From: Ulvibacter algarum
GTDB lineage: Bacteria > Bacteroidota > Bacteroidia > Flavobacteriales > Flavobacteriaceae
NCBI GenBank assembly: GCA_947488905.1
Contig: CANLBJ010000001.1
Coordinates: 1 to 64,000 of the forward strand
Length of the DNA: 64,000 nt
Direction of reading: 5' to 3'
Shown one piece after another: positions 46,003-55,426 of this stretch. The translations under genes were made by a program, and so were the position numbers. The notes under the pieces were generated by a model that searched no databases, had not been told where the DNA came from, and saw only the letters and a list, made by a program, of their open reading frames with translations. Every line of letters starts with the position of its first letter. Within the stretch, counting starts at the first letter, position 1.

Positions 46003-48687
46003 TTATTCTTTTATAAGCTTAGTAGTATGAGTATAACTACCACCTTCTATGTTTACTATATAGATTCCAGCTTTTAATCCAGTTGTACTAATTGTAGCAA
46101 CAGAATCTAGTGTTATTTCTTGAGAGAACACTTTTCTGCCGTTTAAGTCATATATAGCAACTGTTACATCACCAACATTAATTTTTGTTCTAATATTAAC
46201 GTCTCCGCTTGTAGGATTAGGAAAAACTGTAAAGTTTGAACCAAGTCCTCTATCAAAATCATTTGCTGCTAAGGTACAATCTGGTCCTGCAGGAACATCA
46301 AAGTTCTCTACTTGATCAAAACGATCTAGATTACTACCTTGATCTGCATCAACACCTAAACCTCTAGCTGCAAAAACTTCCCAGATAAGACATCTATTCA
46401 CGCCATTATTTGCAAGTTCATCTGCCATCAAGATTCCGTCACGTCCATCAACAAAACCAGGCTGACATCCTTGTAATTTCATTCCATCAAGTATAAGTTG
46501 AAACGCGATATTATTACCACCTGTACCATTATAAGTATCAGCATCAAAACCATACTCGTCTACAAATGCCCAAGTTAAATCCCATAGCATTGTTGCCCAT
46601 ATAGATCCAACACCGTGTGGTGCGCTTTCTGCAGCACTATTAGAAGATGCGTATGTAAAAGCATTTAATGTTAGATCTGTTGTATAAGGGTTTGTTCTTA
46701 AACCATTACCACCACTACCTTGGCCAGTTGAGAATGTTGCTATACCTCTTGGGTCAACAGCAGTATCTCCAGGCTCCATAGTTAATATTAAACCTAACCA
46801 GTCACTCCATCCTTCTCCCATTTGCTCTGTATAAGTACCCGCTACACACTCTCCGTTTTGAACTTGTGTACAAGGCACTAAACACCCAGAACTTGCAGGA
46901 CCACCAGTAAGTCTGTTAGAAACTCCATGTCCATATTCGTGAACCATAATCTCTGCATCAAGAGAACCATCTCTCATATTGTCATCAACACCACTACCGT
47001 CATTAAAAAGCGTAGCATTAATAGTGTCCCCATTTAACAATGCTGTAATAATTGCTTCCCCGTCTACACTTTTAATCATTACAGAAGGAATACCTATATT
47101 ATCTGCATCGCCTCCTTGAGGAATTGGGTCTGTTAAAACATTATTTACAATAATAACCGCAACTGCCCCTGCTGCTTCTGCTGCCGCTACTTTAACAGTA
47201 AAATTACAAGCTCCTCTACGTATTACTGCTATGTTACCTACTAAATCTGCTGCGTTCGTTAATGGATCACATCCATCATTTTCATCTGTAGATTCATCAC
47301 TTGAATTATCATCTTCAGCTAAGGCCAAGTCTGCTGTAATTGGTGTGTCTGATGGCAACTCTGTAGATGTACCTGTATAGTTAGAATCAAAACCTTCATA
47401 AGCACCTGCTAATGGTCCATCATTAACAGTCAAAAGATCATAAAGAATTTCACCTGGAGCATTCCATAAGAACATTTGCATTCTTCCATTAATACCATCT
47501 GGAGGTGAAGAAAAGTTTGCATTATTTGTACCACCAGCATCTTGTGCTTGTGCTATAACATAATCAGCTCCATTACCACCATTACCATAATTGTTTTGTT
47601 GAAAATTTCCATTTGCTTCGTCAAATTCATATTGGTGCAAAACATCGTGAATAATGTTATTCCAGTAAAAAAGATTTACAGTTGCTGCCTCAGTATAATT
47701 TGCTGGGTCTTGCGGTAAGTTATATGGTAAATCAAACTGTAATGCAGCACCACCGTCTGGCGAAGCTCCTGTAGTATTATTATTACCATCTAGATCTTCA
47801 TAAGCGTAAACATTGTTACCACGAGTGATTGTAAAATCTGCTCCATCTACTCCATTAGTATCGTGCCACCCAAAAGGTGAAGCCGATGCATCCTCTGGTG
47901 AGATTACAAGTTGATCTTCTGTTTCATCTGGATTTTCTGCAGGAAAAGGAAACACATTATATGCAGCCCCATCACCCATAACACTTGCTGATGCAAATTT
48001 GTTTGTTTTGTTTTCTTCTTCAAATAAAACACTCTTCCCATGAGCACCATGGTTATGAGGATTGTTGTCAAAAGAGCAGCTTATTACCCAATCTTGAGTA
48101 TCTAATACATTACCAGTTACAGCATCTATACGAGCACTGTAATAATGAGCTCCAGATACTAGATCTATGCTCACATCCCAGGCAAGCCTTAGGGCTCCAT
48201 TGTCATTTTGATAAACTAATTTTACCGGTATTGTACTTGCAGATATAGCACCTTTTGAGAACACAAAAGATTGAGAACCAGGATTAGCTATTTGTTCAAT
48301 AACTCCTGTAGACCCAAGATTAAGTTTTCTAGACATTGCATTTATCGCATCTAATGCAGATATTGAAGGGGTCGTTGTATTTACTTTTGCATACACATCA
48401 TTAATAAAAGAAACAGAGGCATTCATTACCTTACTATCTCTAATTGCAATAGGCGTAGCAGTATTATGCACTTCTATACCATTTACTGTTTGTACAACAT
48501 AAACATTAGTCACGTTCATACTTTTTGAAACAGCCTGAGAACTAATATTAAATGACGCCACATCTGCAGATTTTAACCCTAGCTTAGTGACATTGTTTGA
48601 TAAGTATTCTGAAATTGTTTGCGTATAATCCTGTCCAAAACTGACCATTGAGGCAAGAAGAAATACGGGGAATAATATTTTTTTCAT
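46003..48687 (-). CDS. M36 (fungalysin-type) metallopeptidase with PA domain and T9SS sorting signal
   Basis: 894 residues. A signal peptide (to about 19) is followed by an FTP-like propeptide, then the M36 catalytic domain with the zinc motif HEYGHGVSN near residue 582. A protease-associated domain is inserted at about 470-550 (LVGNIAVIRRGACNFTVK). The C-terminal domain (FTVFPNPTSGDVNIRTK, GLKAGIYIVNIEGG, TKLIKE) is a type A T9SS sorting signal. It is exported by the type IX secretion system and degrades extracellular protein. It is monocistronic on the minus strand. Confidence 0.93.
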   Translation of the reverse strand: MKKILFPVFLLASMVSFGQDYTQTISEYLSNNVTKLGLKSADVASFNISSQAVSKSMNVTNVYVVQTVNGIEVHNTATPIAIRDSKVMNASVSFINDVYAKVNTTTPSISALDAINAMSRKLNLGSTGVIEQIANPGSQSFVFSKGAISASTIPVKLVYQNDNGALRLAWDVSIDLVSGAHYYSARIDAVTGNVLDTQDWVISCSFDNNPHNHGAHGKSVLFEEENKTNKFASASVMGDGAAYNVFPFPAENPDETEDQLVISPEDASASPFGWHDTNGVDGADFTITRGNNVYAYEDLDGNNNTTGASPDGGAALQFDLPYNLPQDPANYTEAATVNLFYWNNIIHDVLHQYEFDEANGNFQQNNYGNGGNGADYVIAQAQDAGGTNNANFSSPPDGINGRMQMFLWNAPGEILYDLLTVNDGPLAGAYEGFDSNYTGTSTELPSDTPITADLALAEDDNSSDESTDENDGCDPLTNAADLVGNIAVIRRGACNFTVKVAAAEAAGAVAVIIVNNVLTDPIPQGGDADNIGIPSVMIKSVDGEAIITALLNGDTINATLFNDGSGVDDNMRDGSLDAEIMVHEYGHGVSNRLTGGPASSGCLVPCTQVQNGECVAGTYTEQMGEGWSDWLGLILTMEPGDTAVDPRGIATFSTGQGSGGNGLRTNPYTTDLTLNAFTYASSNSAAESAPHGVGSIWATMLWDLTWAFVDEYGFDADTYNGTGGNNIAFQLILDGMKLQGCQPGFVDGRDGILMADELANNGVNRCLIWEVFAARGLGVDADQGSNLDRFDQVENFDVPAGPDCTLAANDFDRGLGSNFTVFPNPTSGDVNIRTKINVGDVTVAIYDLNGRKVFSQEITLDSVATISTTGLKAGIYIVNIEGGSYTHTTKLIKE

Positions 48688-48784
48688 AGTTTTTTTAATT
48701 TGATGCTAAAAATACATTGAAAATGGATATTTACCATCCATAAACCTGTTATTTAACATAATTCAAATCAAAACCACCTTATTC

Positions 48785-50128
48785 TTAAAGATTTCCTTTT
48801 ATTTTCTGAAATATCTGAAGAGCATTCCCATCTGTTAATCCAGAAACATAAGCACAACACGCCATTAAATACTGGTATACTGTCTGAGGTTCTTTTATAG
48901 AACTATCAAATTGAGCAAGCACGAGACTATCATAGTGTCTAAGACCGTTATTATCGTGATACTTTTCTAAAGAGACCGTAAACGTGTCTAATAGAGTTTC
49001 TAATATCTTATAACCAGCAATTTCTTTTTCTATTACCTCTGCACTTTGATATACTTTTTCTACTGAAATTTTAATGATATCATCTATTTGCGCTTTATAA
49101 GAACTCTTGTCAAGCAAAGATTGTGTGAATGTCCCCTCTAAAATTGAAGCCTCGTTATCAATAAAAATTTGAGCTGCTTCTTGTATTAACACCCCTATTG
49201 CTAAAGAACGCAAATAAGCTAACCTATCTGAAACATTTTTAAGCCCTTGATATTTTTTAGTATCAATAGTATTTTTTACTAGAGCTATAAGATACTCTAA
49301 GGCAAATTCTTCTTCAATAAGACCAAGGTTAATACCATCTTCAAAATCAATAATAGTATAACAAATGTCATCTGCAGCTTCTACCAGAAAGGTAAGTGGG
49401 TGTCTATTAAAACTTAAATCTTCTTTAGCACCTCTTTTTGTTAAGCCTAGCTCATCTGCAACTTCGGTAAAAAAGGTAGTATCACTCTGGAACACTCCAT
49501 ACTTTTTATCAGCAATATGGTTTGTTGGTTTTTTAGGGAGCGACTCTTTTGGGTATTTTGTAAAAGCACCAAGTGTAGCATAGGTTAACCTAAGCCCTCC
49601 TTCTACTCCATTTTTAGTTTCAGTTAAAATCTTAAAACCATTAGCGTTTCCTTCAAATGTAATAAGGTCTTGGTATTCTTTATCTGTTAGATCATTTTTG
49701 AAGCGCTTCCCATTTCCGTGTAAAAAATAGTCGCCTATTGCTTTTTCACCACTATGGCCAAAAGGTGGATTACCTATATCATGGGCTAATGCAGCTGCTG
49801 CCACAATGGCTCCAAAATCATTAAAAGTATAGCCGTGTACTTTATGTAAAGCGGGATGTTTATCTAAAATGGCTTTACCAACAGTGCGCCCCAAAGAACG
49901 CCCAACCACAGATACCTCAAGACTATGAGTTAATCTAGTATGCACAAAAGAGGTCTTTGATAGCGGGATTACTTGGGTTTTATCCTGCAAACTTCTAAAA
50001 GCAGAAGAAAAAATTACACGATCATAATCAACCTCAAAACCAAGGCGAGTCTCATTTTCTTCTATTCTTAATCTCTTGTTTGTTACTCCTTGTTTTCTAA
50101 GCGAAAGAAGTTCTTCCCATTGCATCAT
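48785..50128 (-). CDS. dgt: Deoxyguanosinetriphosphate triphosphohydrolase (dGTPase)
   Basis: 447 residues. The HD-domain metal site is AAALAHDIGNPPFGHSGEKAI (His-Asp at about 113-114), preceded by RLTHSLEVSVVGRSLG and followed by VEAADDICYTIIDFEDG (second Asp). It hydrolyses dGTP to deoxyguanosine and triphosphate and helps set dNTP pools. The start may be ATG 50128 or the next codon. It lies upstream of the M36 gene with its own leader. Confidence 0.92.
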   Translation of the reverse strand: MMQWEELLSLRKQGVTNKRLRIEENETRLGFEVDYDRVIFSSAFRSLQDKTQVIPLSKTSFVHTRLTHSLEVSVVGRSLGRTVGKAILDKHPALHKVHGYTFNDFGAIVAAAALAHDIGNPPFGHSGEKAIGDYFLHGNGKRFKNDLTDKEYQDLITFEGNANGFKILTETKNGVEGGLRLTYATLGAFTKYPKESLPKKPTNHIADKKYGVFQSDTTFFTEVADELGLTKRGAKEDLSFNRHPLTFLVEAADDICYTIIDFEDGINLGLIEEEFALEYLIALVKNTIDTKKYQGLKNVSDRLAYLRSLAIGVLIQEAAQIFIDNEASILEGTFTQSLLDKSSYKAQIDDIIKISVEKVYQSAEVIEKEIAGYKILETLLDTFTVSLEKYHDNNGLRHYDSLVLAQFDSSIKEPQTVYQYLMACCAYVSGLTDGNALQIFQKIKGNL

Positions 50129-50315
50129 TTTATACTTTTTTTAATGTCTTTGCAAGATACTAATTTATCTTATCTAGAATTCTCATTAACATCCAGATTT
50201 AAAAGTGCATTTTTTATTAAACTATAAAAATGTGCAGAAAAACACGTAACCAACTGTTAATATAGACCCTAGCTCATTTAGTGATAATCTAAATGTTAAG
50301 TACTGATAAACTTCA
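50129..50315. other. Intergenic region upstream of the phosphate-type promoter
   Basis: 187 bp divergent from dgt. No gene or strong -7 for dgt is seen (only TATCTTGC near 50154). The 11-bp repeat array begins immediately after it. Confidence 0.35.
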
Positions 50316-50403
50316 TAACATTAAGATAACATAAACCTTACTTAATGCTAAAACAACGGTAACATTTACATAATCAAAGCTAGAAACAATGGATGTTTCT
50401 TTG
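50316..50403 (+). promoter_or_regulatory. Pho-box-like array and promoter of the lipoprotein-TonB receptor operon
   Basis: Six in-phase 11-mers run from 50316 to 50381: TAACATTAAGA, TAACATAAACC, TTACTTAATGC, TAAAACAACGG, TAACATTTACA, TAATCAAAGCT. After 14 bp comes TTTCTTTG (50396-50403), a weak -7. The 11-bp period with TTAACA-like heads is the pattern of PhoB/PhoP sites (the B. subtilis PhoP consensus is TTAACA repeats). Regulation by phosphate is inferred. Confidence 0.65.
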
Positions 50404-50439
50404 CAGCAGAAAACGAACAATAATATTAAATTAAAAAAA

Positions 50440-51720
50440 ATGAAAAAATTCTTTATTTCTCAAATTGCTCTTTTAGCACTTTCTTTATTTATTGTAGGAT
50501 GTGGCGGTAATGATGATGACACTGTAGAAACAAGTGATGATGACCCAGAAGCTGTAGATTATGTTATTTCTGGACAAATTACAGAAAACAAGACTTTAAC
50601 AAATGATGATATTTGGACTTTAGATGGTCGTGTAACGGTTGTTAATGGAGTAACCTTAACAATAGAGCCAGGAACAATTATTAAAGCTTTGCCAGGGCAA
50701 GAAGCAAGTGCTTCTGTTTTAATCATTGCTCGTGGAGGTAAAATAGAAGCTAACGGAAATGCTGGAGCTCCTATTATTTTCACTTCTAGTACAGACAATA
50801 TAGCTTTAGGGCAAACAGCTGGATCTAATCTTACCGAAAATGACAGAGGTCTTTGGGGAGGTCTTATTGTTTTAGGAAAAGCAAACGCTTCTTTATCTGG
50901 AGATGCTACAGAAAATCAAATAGAAGGTATACCTGCAAGCGACTTAAATGGTCTTTATGGTGGTAGTGATAACACAGATAACTCAGGAACATTAAACTAC
51001 ATTTCTATACGTCACGGTGGTACACTTATAGGTGATGGTAATGAAATTAATGGCCTTACTTTAGGTGGAGTTGGATCTGGAACTACTATCTCTAACATTG
51101 AGGTTGTTGGTAACGTTGATGATGGTATCGAGTGGTTTGGAGGTTCTGTAAACGGATCTAACTTACTTGTATGGGCTCAAGGTGATGATGGTCTTGATAT
51201 TGACGAGGCTTTTTCTGGAACTGTAACTAACGCAATGGTTATTGCTGGAGATATTTCTGACCACGCTTTAGAAATAGATGGTCCTGCTGGTTCTTTAGAA
51301 GGAAGCTTTACACTAGACGGTTTAACACTTATAGGTAATACAGTAACAGAGAATGGTGAATATGCAGATTTTAGAGACGGTGCAATGGGTACTGTAAAAA
51401 ATGTATTTGCTACGGGGTTTAAAGATTCTGCAGATGTAGAATTAGACAACAATGAAGTTTCTCAAAACTTTTTAGACGGAAAAATCATTTTCCAAAACTG
51501 GACATTAGAAGGAGCAGACAATACCGTATTTGTTGAAAAAACAGCTTGTTTACAAAATTGTGATGATGACAATGACGACAATGATGTTGATGAAGACAAA
51601 ATAATACTAAACCCAACTTTTACAGAAAGAGCAGCAAACTGGACTGCAACTGGTACAAGTGGTGGTGCTAACACAAGTGTATTTGCTTGGACTTTTGCTA
51701 GCGCAAAAGGAGCATTCTAA
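50440..51720 (+). CDS. Surface lipoprotein with right-handed beta-helix
   Basis: 426 residues from ATG 50440. The lipobox FIVGCGGN (Cys about 17) is followed by an acidic linker. Repeated short beta-turn units follow (GVTLTIEPGTIIKA, GGKIEANGNAGAPIIFTSS, GLWGGLIVLGKANA, GVGSGTTISNIEVVGNVDDGIEW, DDGLDIDEAFSGTVTNAMV), typical of a parallel beta-helix. An Asp-rich stretch (CDDDNDDNDVDEDK) near residue 385 may bind calcium. It is the first gene of an operon with a TonB receptor, in the place SusD would take, so it is probably a substrate-capture partner. It lies under a Pho-box-like array. Confidence 0.75.
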   Translation: MKKFFISQIALLALSLFIVGCGGNDDDTVETSDDDPEAVDYVISGQITENKTLTNDDIWTLDGRVTVVNGVTLTIEPGTIIKALPGQEASASVLIIARGGKIEANGNAGAPIIFTSSTDNIALGQTAGSNLTENDRGLWGGLIVLGKANASLSGDATENQIEGIPASDLNGLYGGSDNTDNSGTLNYISIRHGGTLIGDGNEINGLTLGGVGSGTTISNIEVVGNVDDGIEWFGGSVNGSNLLVWAQGDDGLDIDEAFSGTVTNAMVIAGDISDHALEIDGPAGSLEGSFTLDGLTLIGNTVTENGEYADFRDGAMGTVKNVFATGFKDSADVELDNNEVSQNFLDGKIIFQNWTLEGADNTVFVEKTACLQNCDDDNDDNDVDEDKIILNPTFTERAANWTATGTSGGANTSVFAWTFASAKGAF

Positions 51721-51767
51721 TAAAGACACAAAAATTTCAATAAATTATTTTCAGAATGCAATTAGCC

Positions 51768-51804
51768 AACTTGCTCGTCTATGTAAATAGATGAGCAAGT
51801 TTTT
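51768..51804 (+). terminator. Intrinsic terminator inside the lipoprotein-receptor operon
   Basis: A 15-bp stem AACTTGCTCGTCTAT / ATAGATGAGCAAGTT with one G-T pair and loop GTAA, then T4. It lies between the two genes, so readthrough would give more lipoprotein than receptor mRNA. Confidence 0.75.
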
Positions 51805-51817
51805 ATAACAAACAGAC

Positions 51818-54643
51818 ATGAATAAAATTTTATTTTTATTAATCACCCTTTTTATTTCTCACGGCTTATTTAGTCAAACAACAGGTATAACTGGTACTAT
51901 TAATGACGGAGAATTTAACGACATACTCCCCTTTGCAAACGTAATAGTAAAAAACACTCAAACAGGAACCACTTCAGACTTTGAAGGAAAATACACACTT
52001 GAACTTACCCCAGGTACCTACACTATTGTATACTCATTTGTAGGGTATCAAACTAAAGAAATCACAGATGTAGTTATTACTGAAGGAAATCTTACAAACA
52101 CTGACGTAACATTAAGTGCAAGTGCAGGCCAACTTGACGAAGTAGTGATCACAACAACCGCAAGAAGAAACACAGAATCATCTGTACTTAGACTACAAAA
52201 GAATTCTGTCAACTTAATGGACGGTCTTTCTTTAGAAAGCATTAAAAAATCTGGTGCTAGTGATATTGCAAGCGCTGTTAAAAACGTCCCTGGAGTATCT
52301 ATACAAGGAGGTAAGTTTGTATACGTTCGTGGTCTAGGAGATAGATATACAAAATCTATTTTAAATGGTGTAGATGTACCTGGTTTAGATCCAGATAGAA
52401 ACACCCTACAACTTGACATTTTCCCTACACAAATTTTAGAAAATGTAATTGTAATTAAAGCAGCCACTGCAGACCAACCAGCAGATTTTACGGGTGGTGT
52501 TATTAACATTGTAACCAAAGATATTCCGTCAAAAGAAGAGTATAGCATATCTATAGGTGGTACTTATAATTCTGATTTTCATTTTAATAAAAACAATCTA
52601 GTTTCAGAAAAAAGCGGTACAGATATATTTGGTTTTGATAATGGCTTAAGAGATAATCCTCTTTCTGCTAATCAAGATGTACCATTACCACAACAAGATG
52701 GACAAGCTGTTTCAGAAATAACCAAGAAATTTGAAAAAAGGCTTTCTGCACAACAAGAGACTAGTTTTCTAGACTATAACTTTTCAGCAACAGCAGGAAA
52801 TCAATACGAAATTGGAGACAAAAAACTAGGTTACTTAGCTTCTGTATCTTACCGTAATGAAACTACTTATTATGATGAGTACATTAATGGTCAAATTTAC
52901 CGAAAAGATGAAGCTGATAAATCTAACTTTAACCTGCTAGCAGATAGAACACAAAATGGACAGCTAGGTAATAACAATGTTCTTATTAGCGCACTTGCTG
53001 GACTATCTTTAAAATCTGAAAATTCTAAATATAGATTCAACGTTTTACACGTACAAAATGGAGAGTCTCAGGCTTCTATTTTTAGACAAAGCAATTTTAT
53101 TATAAGCAGTAACAACATTATAAAAGACAACTTAATATACACACAAAGGTCTATCACTAATGGTCTTATAAGTGGTAAACACTCATTAGGTAGTGATAAT
53201 GATTGGAATGTAGAGTGGAACCTCTCCCCTACGCTAGCAAGAATTGCTGACAAAGATTTTAGAGTGACTCCTTTTAGAATAGGATCTGACCCAGACACGG
53301 GAGAAGAAACATATACTATTGAGCCAAGTGAATCTGGTGTTCCTTCTAGATTCTTTAGAGATTTAGAAGAAATAAACCTTGCTGGTAAACTTGATATTGA
53401 TAAAAAACACACATTGTTTGGTTTTGATGCTAAAACAAAATTTGGTGGAGGATACACTTATAAAAACAGAACTTTTGATGTTTTAAAGTTTTCAATCCCA
53501 TTATTAAACTTTGCATCTGCCTCTATAAACGGTGATCCAGATCAGATTTTAGCAGATGAAAATATTTATGACCCAAGTACAAATAGCGGTTTTTATATTA
53601 GAGAAGACTCTAATGACTCAGACTCTTATGACTCTAATGTTTCTATAGCATCTGCATATGTTTCTGAAGAGTTTAAAGTTACAGAGCGATTAAACTCTAT
53701 AGTAGGAGTAAGGTTTGAGCAGTTTAACTTATCATACACAGGAGAAAGACAAGATGGTTCTTCTTTAGATAATGCCGAAATTATAAACAATTCAGATTTC
53801 TTCCCTTCTGTAAATTTAATCTATGATTTAAATGAAGACGGAAACCAAAAAATAAGAACTTCGTTTGCACGTACTACCGCAAGACCTTCATTTAAAGAAG
53901 CTTCATTAGCTGAGATTTTTGACCCAATAAGTAGCACAACTTTTATTGGTAACATAGACTTACAACCTACATACATAAATAACTTTGATCTAAGGTTTGA
54001 AAACTATGGAGAGTCTGGCGACTTCTTTGCTTTAAGTGGTTTTTACAAATCTTTTAAAGACCCTATTGAGCTTTCATTTATTAGAAGAGCTTATGGTCAA
54101 TACACACCTTTAAATCTTGGTGATGCAACTGTATTTGGTGCAGAAATAGAATTAAGAAAAAATCTTGGTTTTATAAACGGCTTACAGAATCTTAACTTTA
54201 ATGTAAATGTTTCTCTTATTGAGTCACAACAAGAATACAGTGAAGACGAAAGACAAGGTAGACTTGACAATTTAAGAACAGGAGAAACCCTAGAAGACAC
54301 GAGACAACTACAAGGACAATCACCTTACTTAGTTAACGTAGGTCTTAACTATGCAGAAAATGGCTGGAACGGAGGTTTGTTTTACAACTCACAAGGTAAA
54401 ACACTACAAATTGTAGGAGCCGGAGATGTTGCAGATGTTTACACATTACCATTTCATAATGTAAAATTGAACCTTTCAAAAAGTTTTGGAGAGAAGTATA
54501 GCTCTACTATCTCTTTAAAATTTGATAACCTTCTTGATGATGATATTGAGAGTGTTTATCAAACCTTTGGAGGTCAAGATCAAATTTATTCTAAGTGGAA
54601 TCCAGGACAAGATATCAGTCTAAGTTATGGAATTCGATTTTAA
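51818..54643 (+). CDS. TonB-dependent receptor with N-terminal carboxypeptidase-like domain
   Basis: 941 residues. A signal peptide (to about 20) is followed by a carboxypeptidase-D-like domain (about 22-105, ending TSDFEGKYTLELTPGTYTIVYSFVGYQT). The TonB box and plug (GASDIASAVKNVPGVSIQGGKFVYVRGLGDRYTKSILNGVDVPGLDPDRNTLQLDIFP) follow, then a barrel ending SLSYGIRF. The plug style differs from SusC. It imports a ligand using ExbB/ExbD-TonB energy. Its partner lipoprotein and the Pho-like promoter suggest a phosphorus-bearing ligand; this is inference. Confidence 0.9.
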   Translation: MNKILFLLITLFISHGLFSQTTGITGTINDGEFNDILPFANVIVKNTQTGTTSDFEGKYTLELTPGTYTIVYSFVGYQTKEITDVVITEGNLTNTDVTLSASAGQLDEVVITTTARRNTESSVLRLQKNSVNLMDGLSLESIKKSGASDIASAVKNVPGVSIQGGKFVYVRGLGDRYTKSILNGVDVPGLDPDRNTLQLDIFPTQILENVIVIKAATADQPADFTGGVINIVTKDIPSKEEYSISIGGTYNSDFHFNKNNLVSEKSGTDIFGFDNGLRDNPLSANQDVPLPQQDGQAVSEITKKFEKRLSAQQETSFLDYNFSATAGNQYEIGDKKLGYLASVSYRNETTYYDEYINGQIYRKDEADKSNFNLLADRTQNGQLGNNNVLISALAGLSLKSENSKYRFNVLHVQNGESQASIFRQSNFIISSNNIIKDNLIYTQRSITNGLISGKHSLGSDNDWNVEWNLSPTLARIADKDFRVTPFRIGSDPDTGEETYTIEPSESGVPSRFFRDLEEINLAGKLDIDKKHTLFGFDAKTKFGGGYTYKNRTFDVLKFSIPLLNFASASINGDPDQILADENIYDPSTNSGFYIREDSNDSDSYDSNVSIASAYVSEEFKVTERLNSIVGVRFEQFNLSYTGERQDGSSLDNAEIINNSDFFPSVNLIYDLNEDGNQKIRTSFARTTARPSFKEASLAEIFDPISSTTFIGNIDLQPTYINNFDLRFENYGESGDFFALSGFYKSFKDPIELSFIRRAYGQYTPLNLGDATVFGAEIELRKNLGFINGLQNLNFNVNVSLIESQQEYSEDERQGRLDNLRTGETLEDTRQLQGQSPYLVNVGLNYAENGWNGGLFYNSQGKTLQIVGAGDVADVYTLPFHNVKLNLSKSFGEKYSSTISLKFDNLLDDDIESVYQTFGGQDQIYSKWNPGQDISLSYGIRF

Positions 54644-54688
54644 TAAAAATCTTATTTATACAGAGTATTTCAGAATAAAAATAGAAGC

Positions 54689-54720
54689 AAAAAAGGAGAC
54701 CAAATGGTCTCCTTTTTTTT
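54689..54720. terminator. Bidirectional terminator after the TonB receptor
   Basis: AAAAAAGGAGACC / GGTCTCCTTTTTT with loop AAAT, between convergent genes. Confidence 0.9.
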
Positions 54721-54739
54721 TATAAATGCATAGTAAACA

Positions 54740-55120
54740 TTAAGGTTTGTTAGCAACTACTCTTGTTCCTTGTACAGCATATGTTTTTACTTCTGCTATT
54801 CTAGAATCTGTATATGTTACTTCTTTCATTTCTTCACCTTGGTAAAACAACCAAGTACCTACTTTTTCTCCATTTGTGTAATTTGCTAAAGCAGTTTTAT
54901 TTCCTGCAGTATCATAACTAATCCACTCTCCCTCTAACTTATTGTCTAAAGTATATGTCCCAGTTTGAGCCACTACACCATTATCGTGATATAAAACGGC
55001 TTCTATTAAGTCACCATTTTTTACATAAGAATTCTTTTTCTTGCACGTTTTAGAACACTCTTGTCCGTAAGACATACTGGCACTAAAAATCAATACTAAT
55101 ACTATTGCTATTTTTTTCAT
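54740..55120 (-). CDS. MORN/YwqK-like repeat protein, exported
   Basis: 126 residues. A signal peptide (ending SMSYGQECSK) is followed by repeats of the type IEAVLYHDNGVVAQTGTYT, LEGEWISYDTAGNKTALANYTNGEKVGTWLFYQGEEMKEVTYTD, the MORN-variant seen in YwqK-family proteins. No enzyme motif is visible; database labels such as nicotinate-mononucleotide adenylyltransferase would be wrong. An 11-bp repeat array (55142-55207) lies 22-87 bp upstream of its start, so it may belong to the same regulon as its neighbours. Confidence 0.75.
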   Translation of the reverse strand: MKKIAIVLVLIFSASMSYGQECSKTCKKKNSYVKNGDLIEAVLYHDNGVVAQTGTYTLDNKLEGEWISYDTAGNKTALANYTNGEKVGTWLFYQGEEMKEVTYTDSRIAEVKTYAVQGTRVVANKP

Positions 55121-55141
55121 AAATCAATTCATTTATTATAA

Positions 55142-55207
55142 TAACATAAAATTAAACTAATATTTACAATTACACAACATTTACGTAACATTAAGTTAAC
55201 ATTAACT
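55142..55207. promoter_or_regulatory. Six in-phase 11-bp repeats (Pho-box-like)
   Basis: TAACATAAAAT, TAAACTAATAT, TTACAATTACA, CAACATTTACG, TAACATTAAGT, TAACATTAACT. It lies in the divergent gap between the MORN gene and the porin. Unlike the other arrays no -7 element is found 14 bp downstream, so the target promoter is uncertain. Confidence 0.6.
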
Positions 55208-55272
55208 CTTTAACTACTTGATTAACAGTCTTTTGTTTTATGTTAAATTTTAAAAAAACGTAATTCTATTAT

Positions 55273-55316
55273 TAATATTTGATTAACATAAAATTACATT
55301 GGTTACTGTTTCTTTA
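55273..55316 (+). promoter_or_regulatory. Pho-box-like promoter of the candidate small RNA
   Basis: TAATATTTGAT (55273-55283) and TAACATAAAAT (55284-55294), then 14 bp, then TTTCTTTA (55309-55316). The -7 differs by one base from the one at 50396-50403 and the spacing is identical. Predicted transcription start is about 55322. Confidence 0.55.
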
Positions 55317-55321
55317 CAGTG

Positions 55322-55406
55322 CCTTTCAAAGAAGGCTACATAAATCAATTAGTTTTTGTCGACTAGATTCATGTGAGTAGGCTGTCCTTAGAGACAGCCT
55401 TTTTTT
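55322..55406 (+). ncRNA. Candidate Pho-controlled small RNA with seed against the porin leader
   Basis: From the predicted start to the end of the terminator is about 85 nt. It has a 5' hairpin (GCCTT/AAGGC, 55321-55336), an unstructured middle and an intrinsic terminator (55379-55406). The middle contains TTAGTTTTTGTCGACT (55349-55364), the exact reverse complement of 55472-55487, which ends 10 nt before the porin start codon. No open frame is present. The order hairpin, single-stranded seed, terminator is that of a trans- or cis-acting sRNA. Expression is not shown by sequence. Confidence 0.5.
55379..55406 (+). terminator. Terminator of the candidate small RNA
   Basis: AGGCTGTC / GACAGCCT with loop CTTAGA and seven T. 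It lies 91 bp before the porin ATG with no gene in front of it on this strand. Confidence 0.85.
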
Positions 55407-55426
55407 GTTTCATTTTCTTCTATTCT

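Noticed and set aside
50129-50315. Riboswitch in the leader of the lipoprotein gene
   Set aside because: The predicted transcript starts near 50409, leaving a 30-nt leader, so the upstream sequence is not transcribed from that promoter and shows no aptamer fold.
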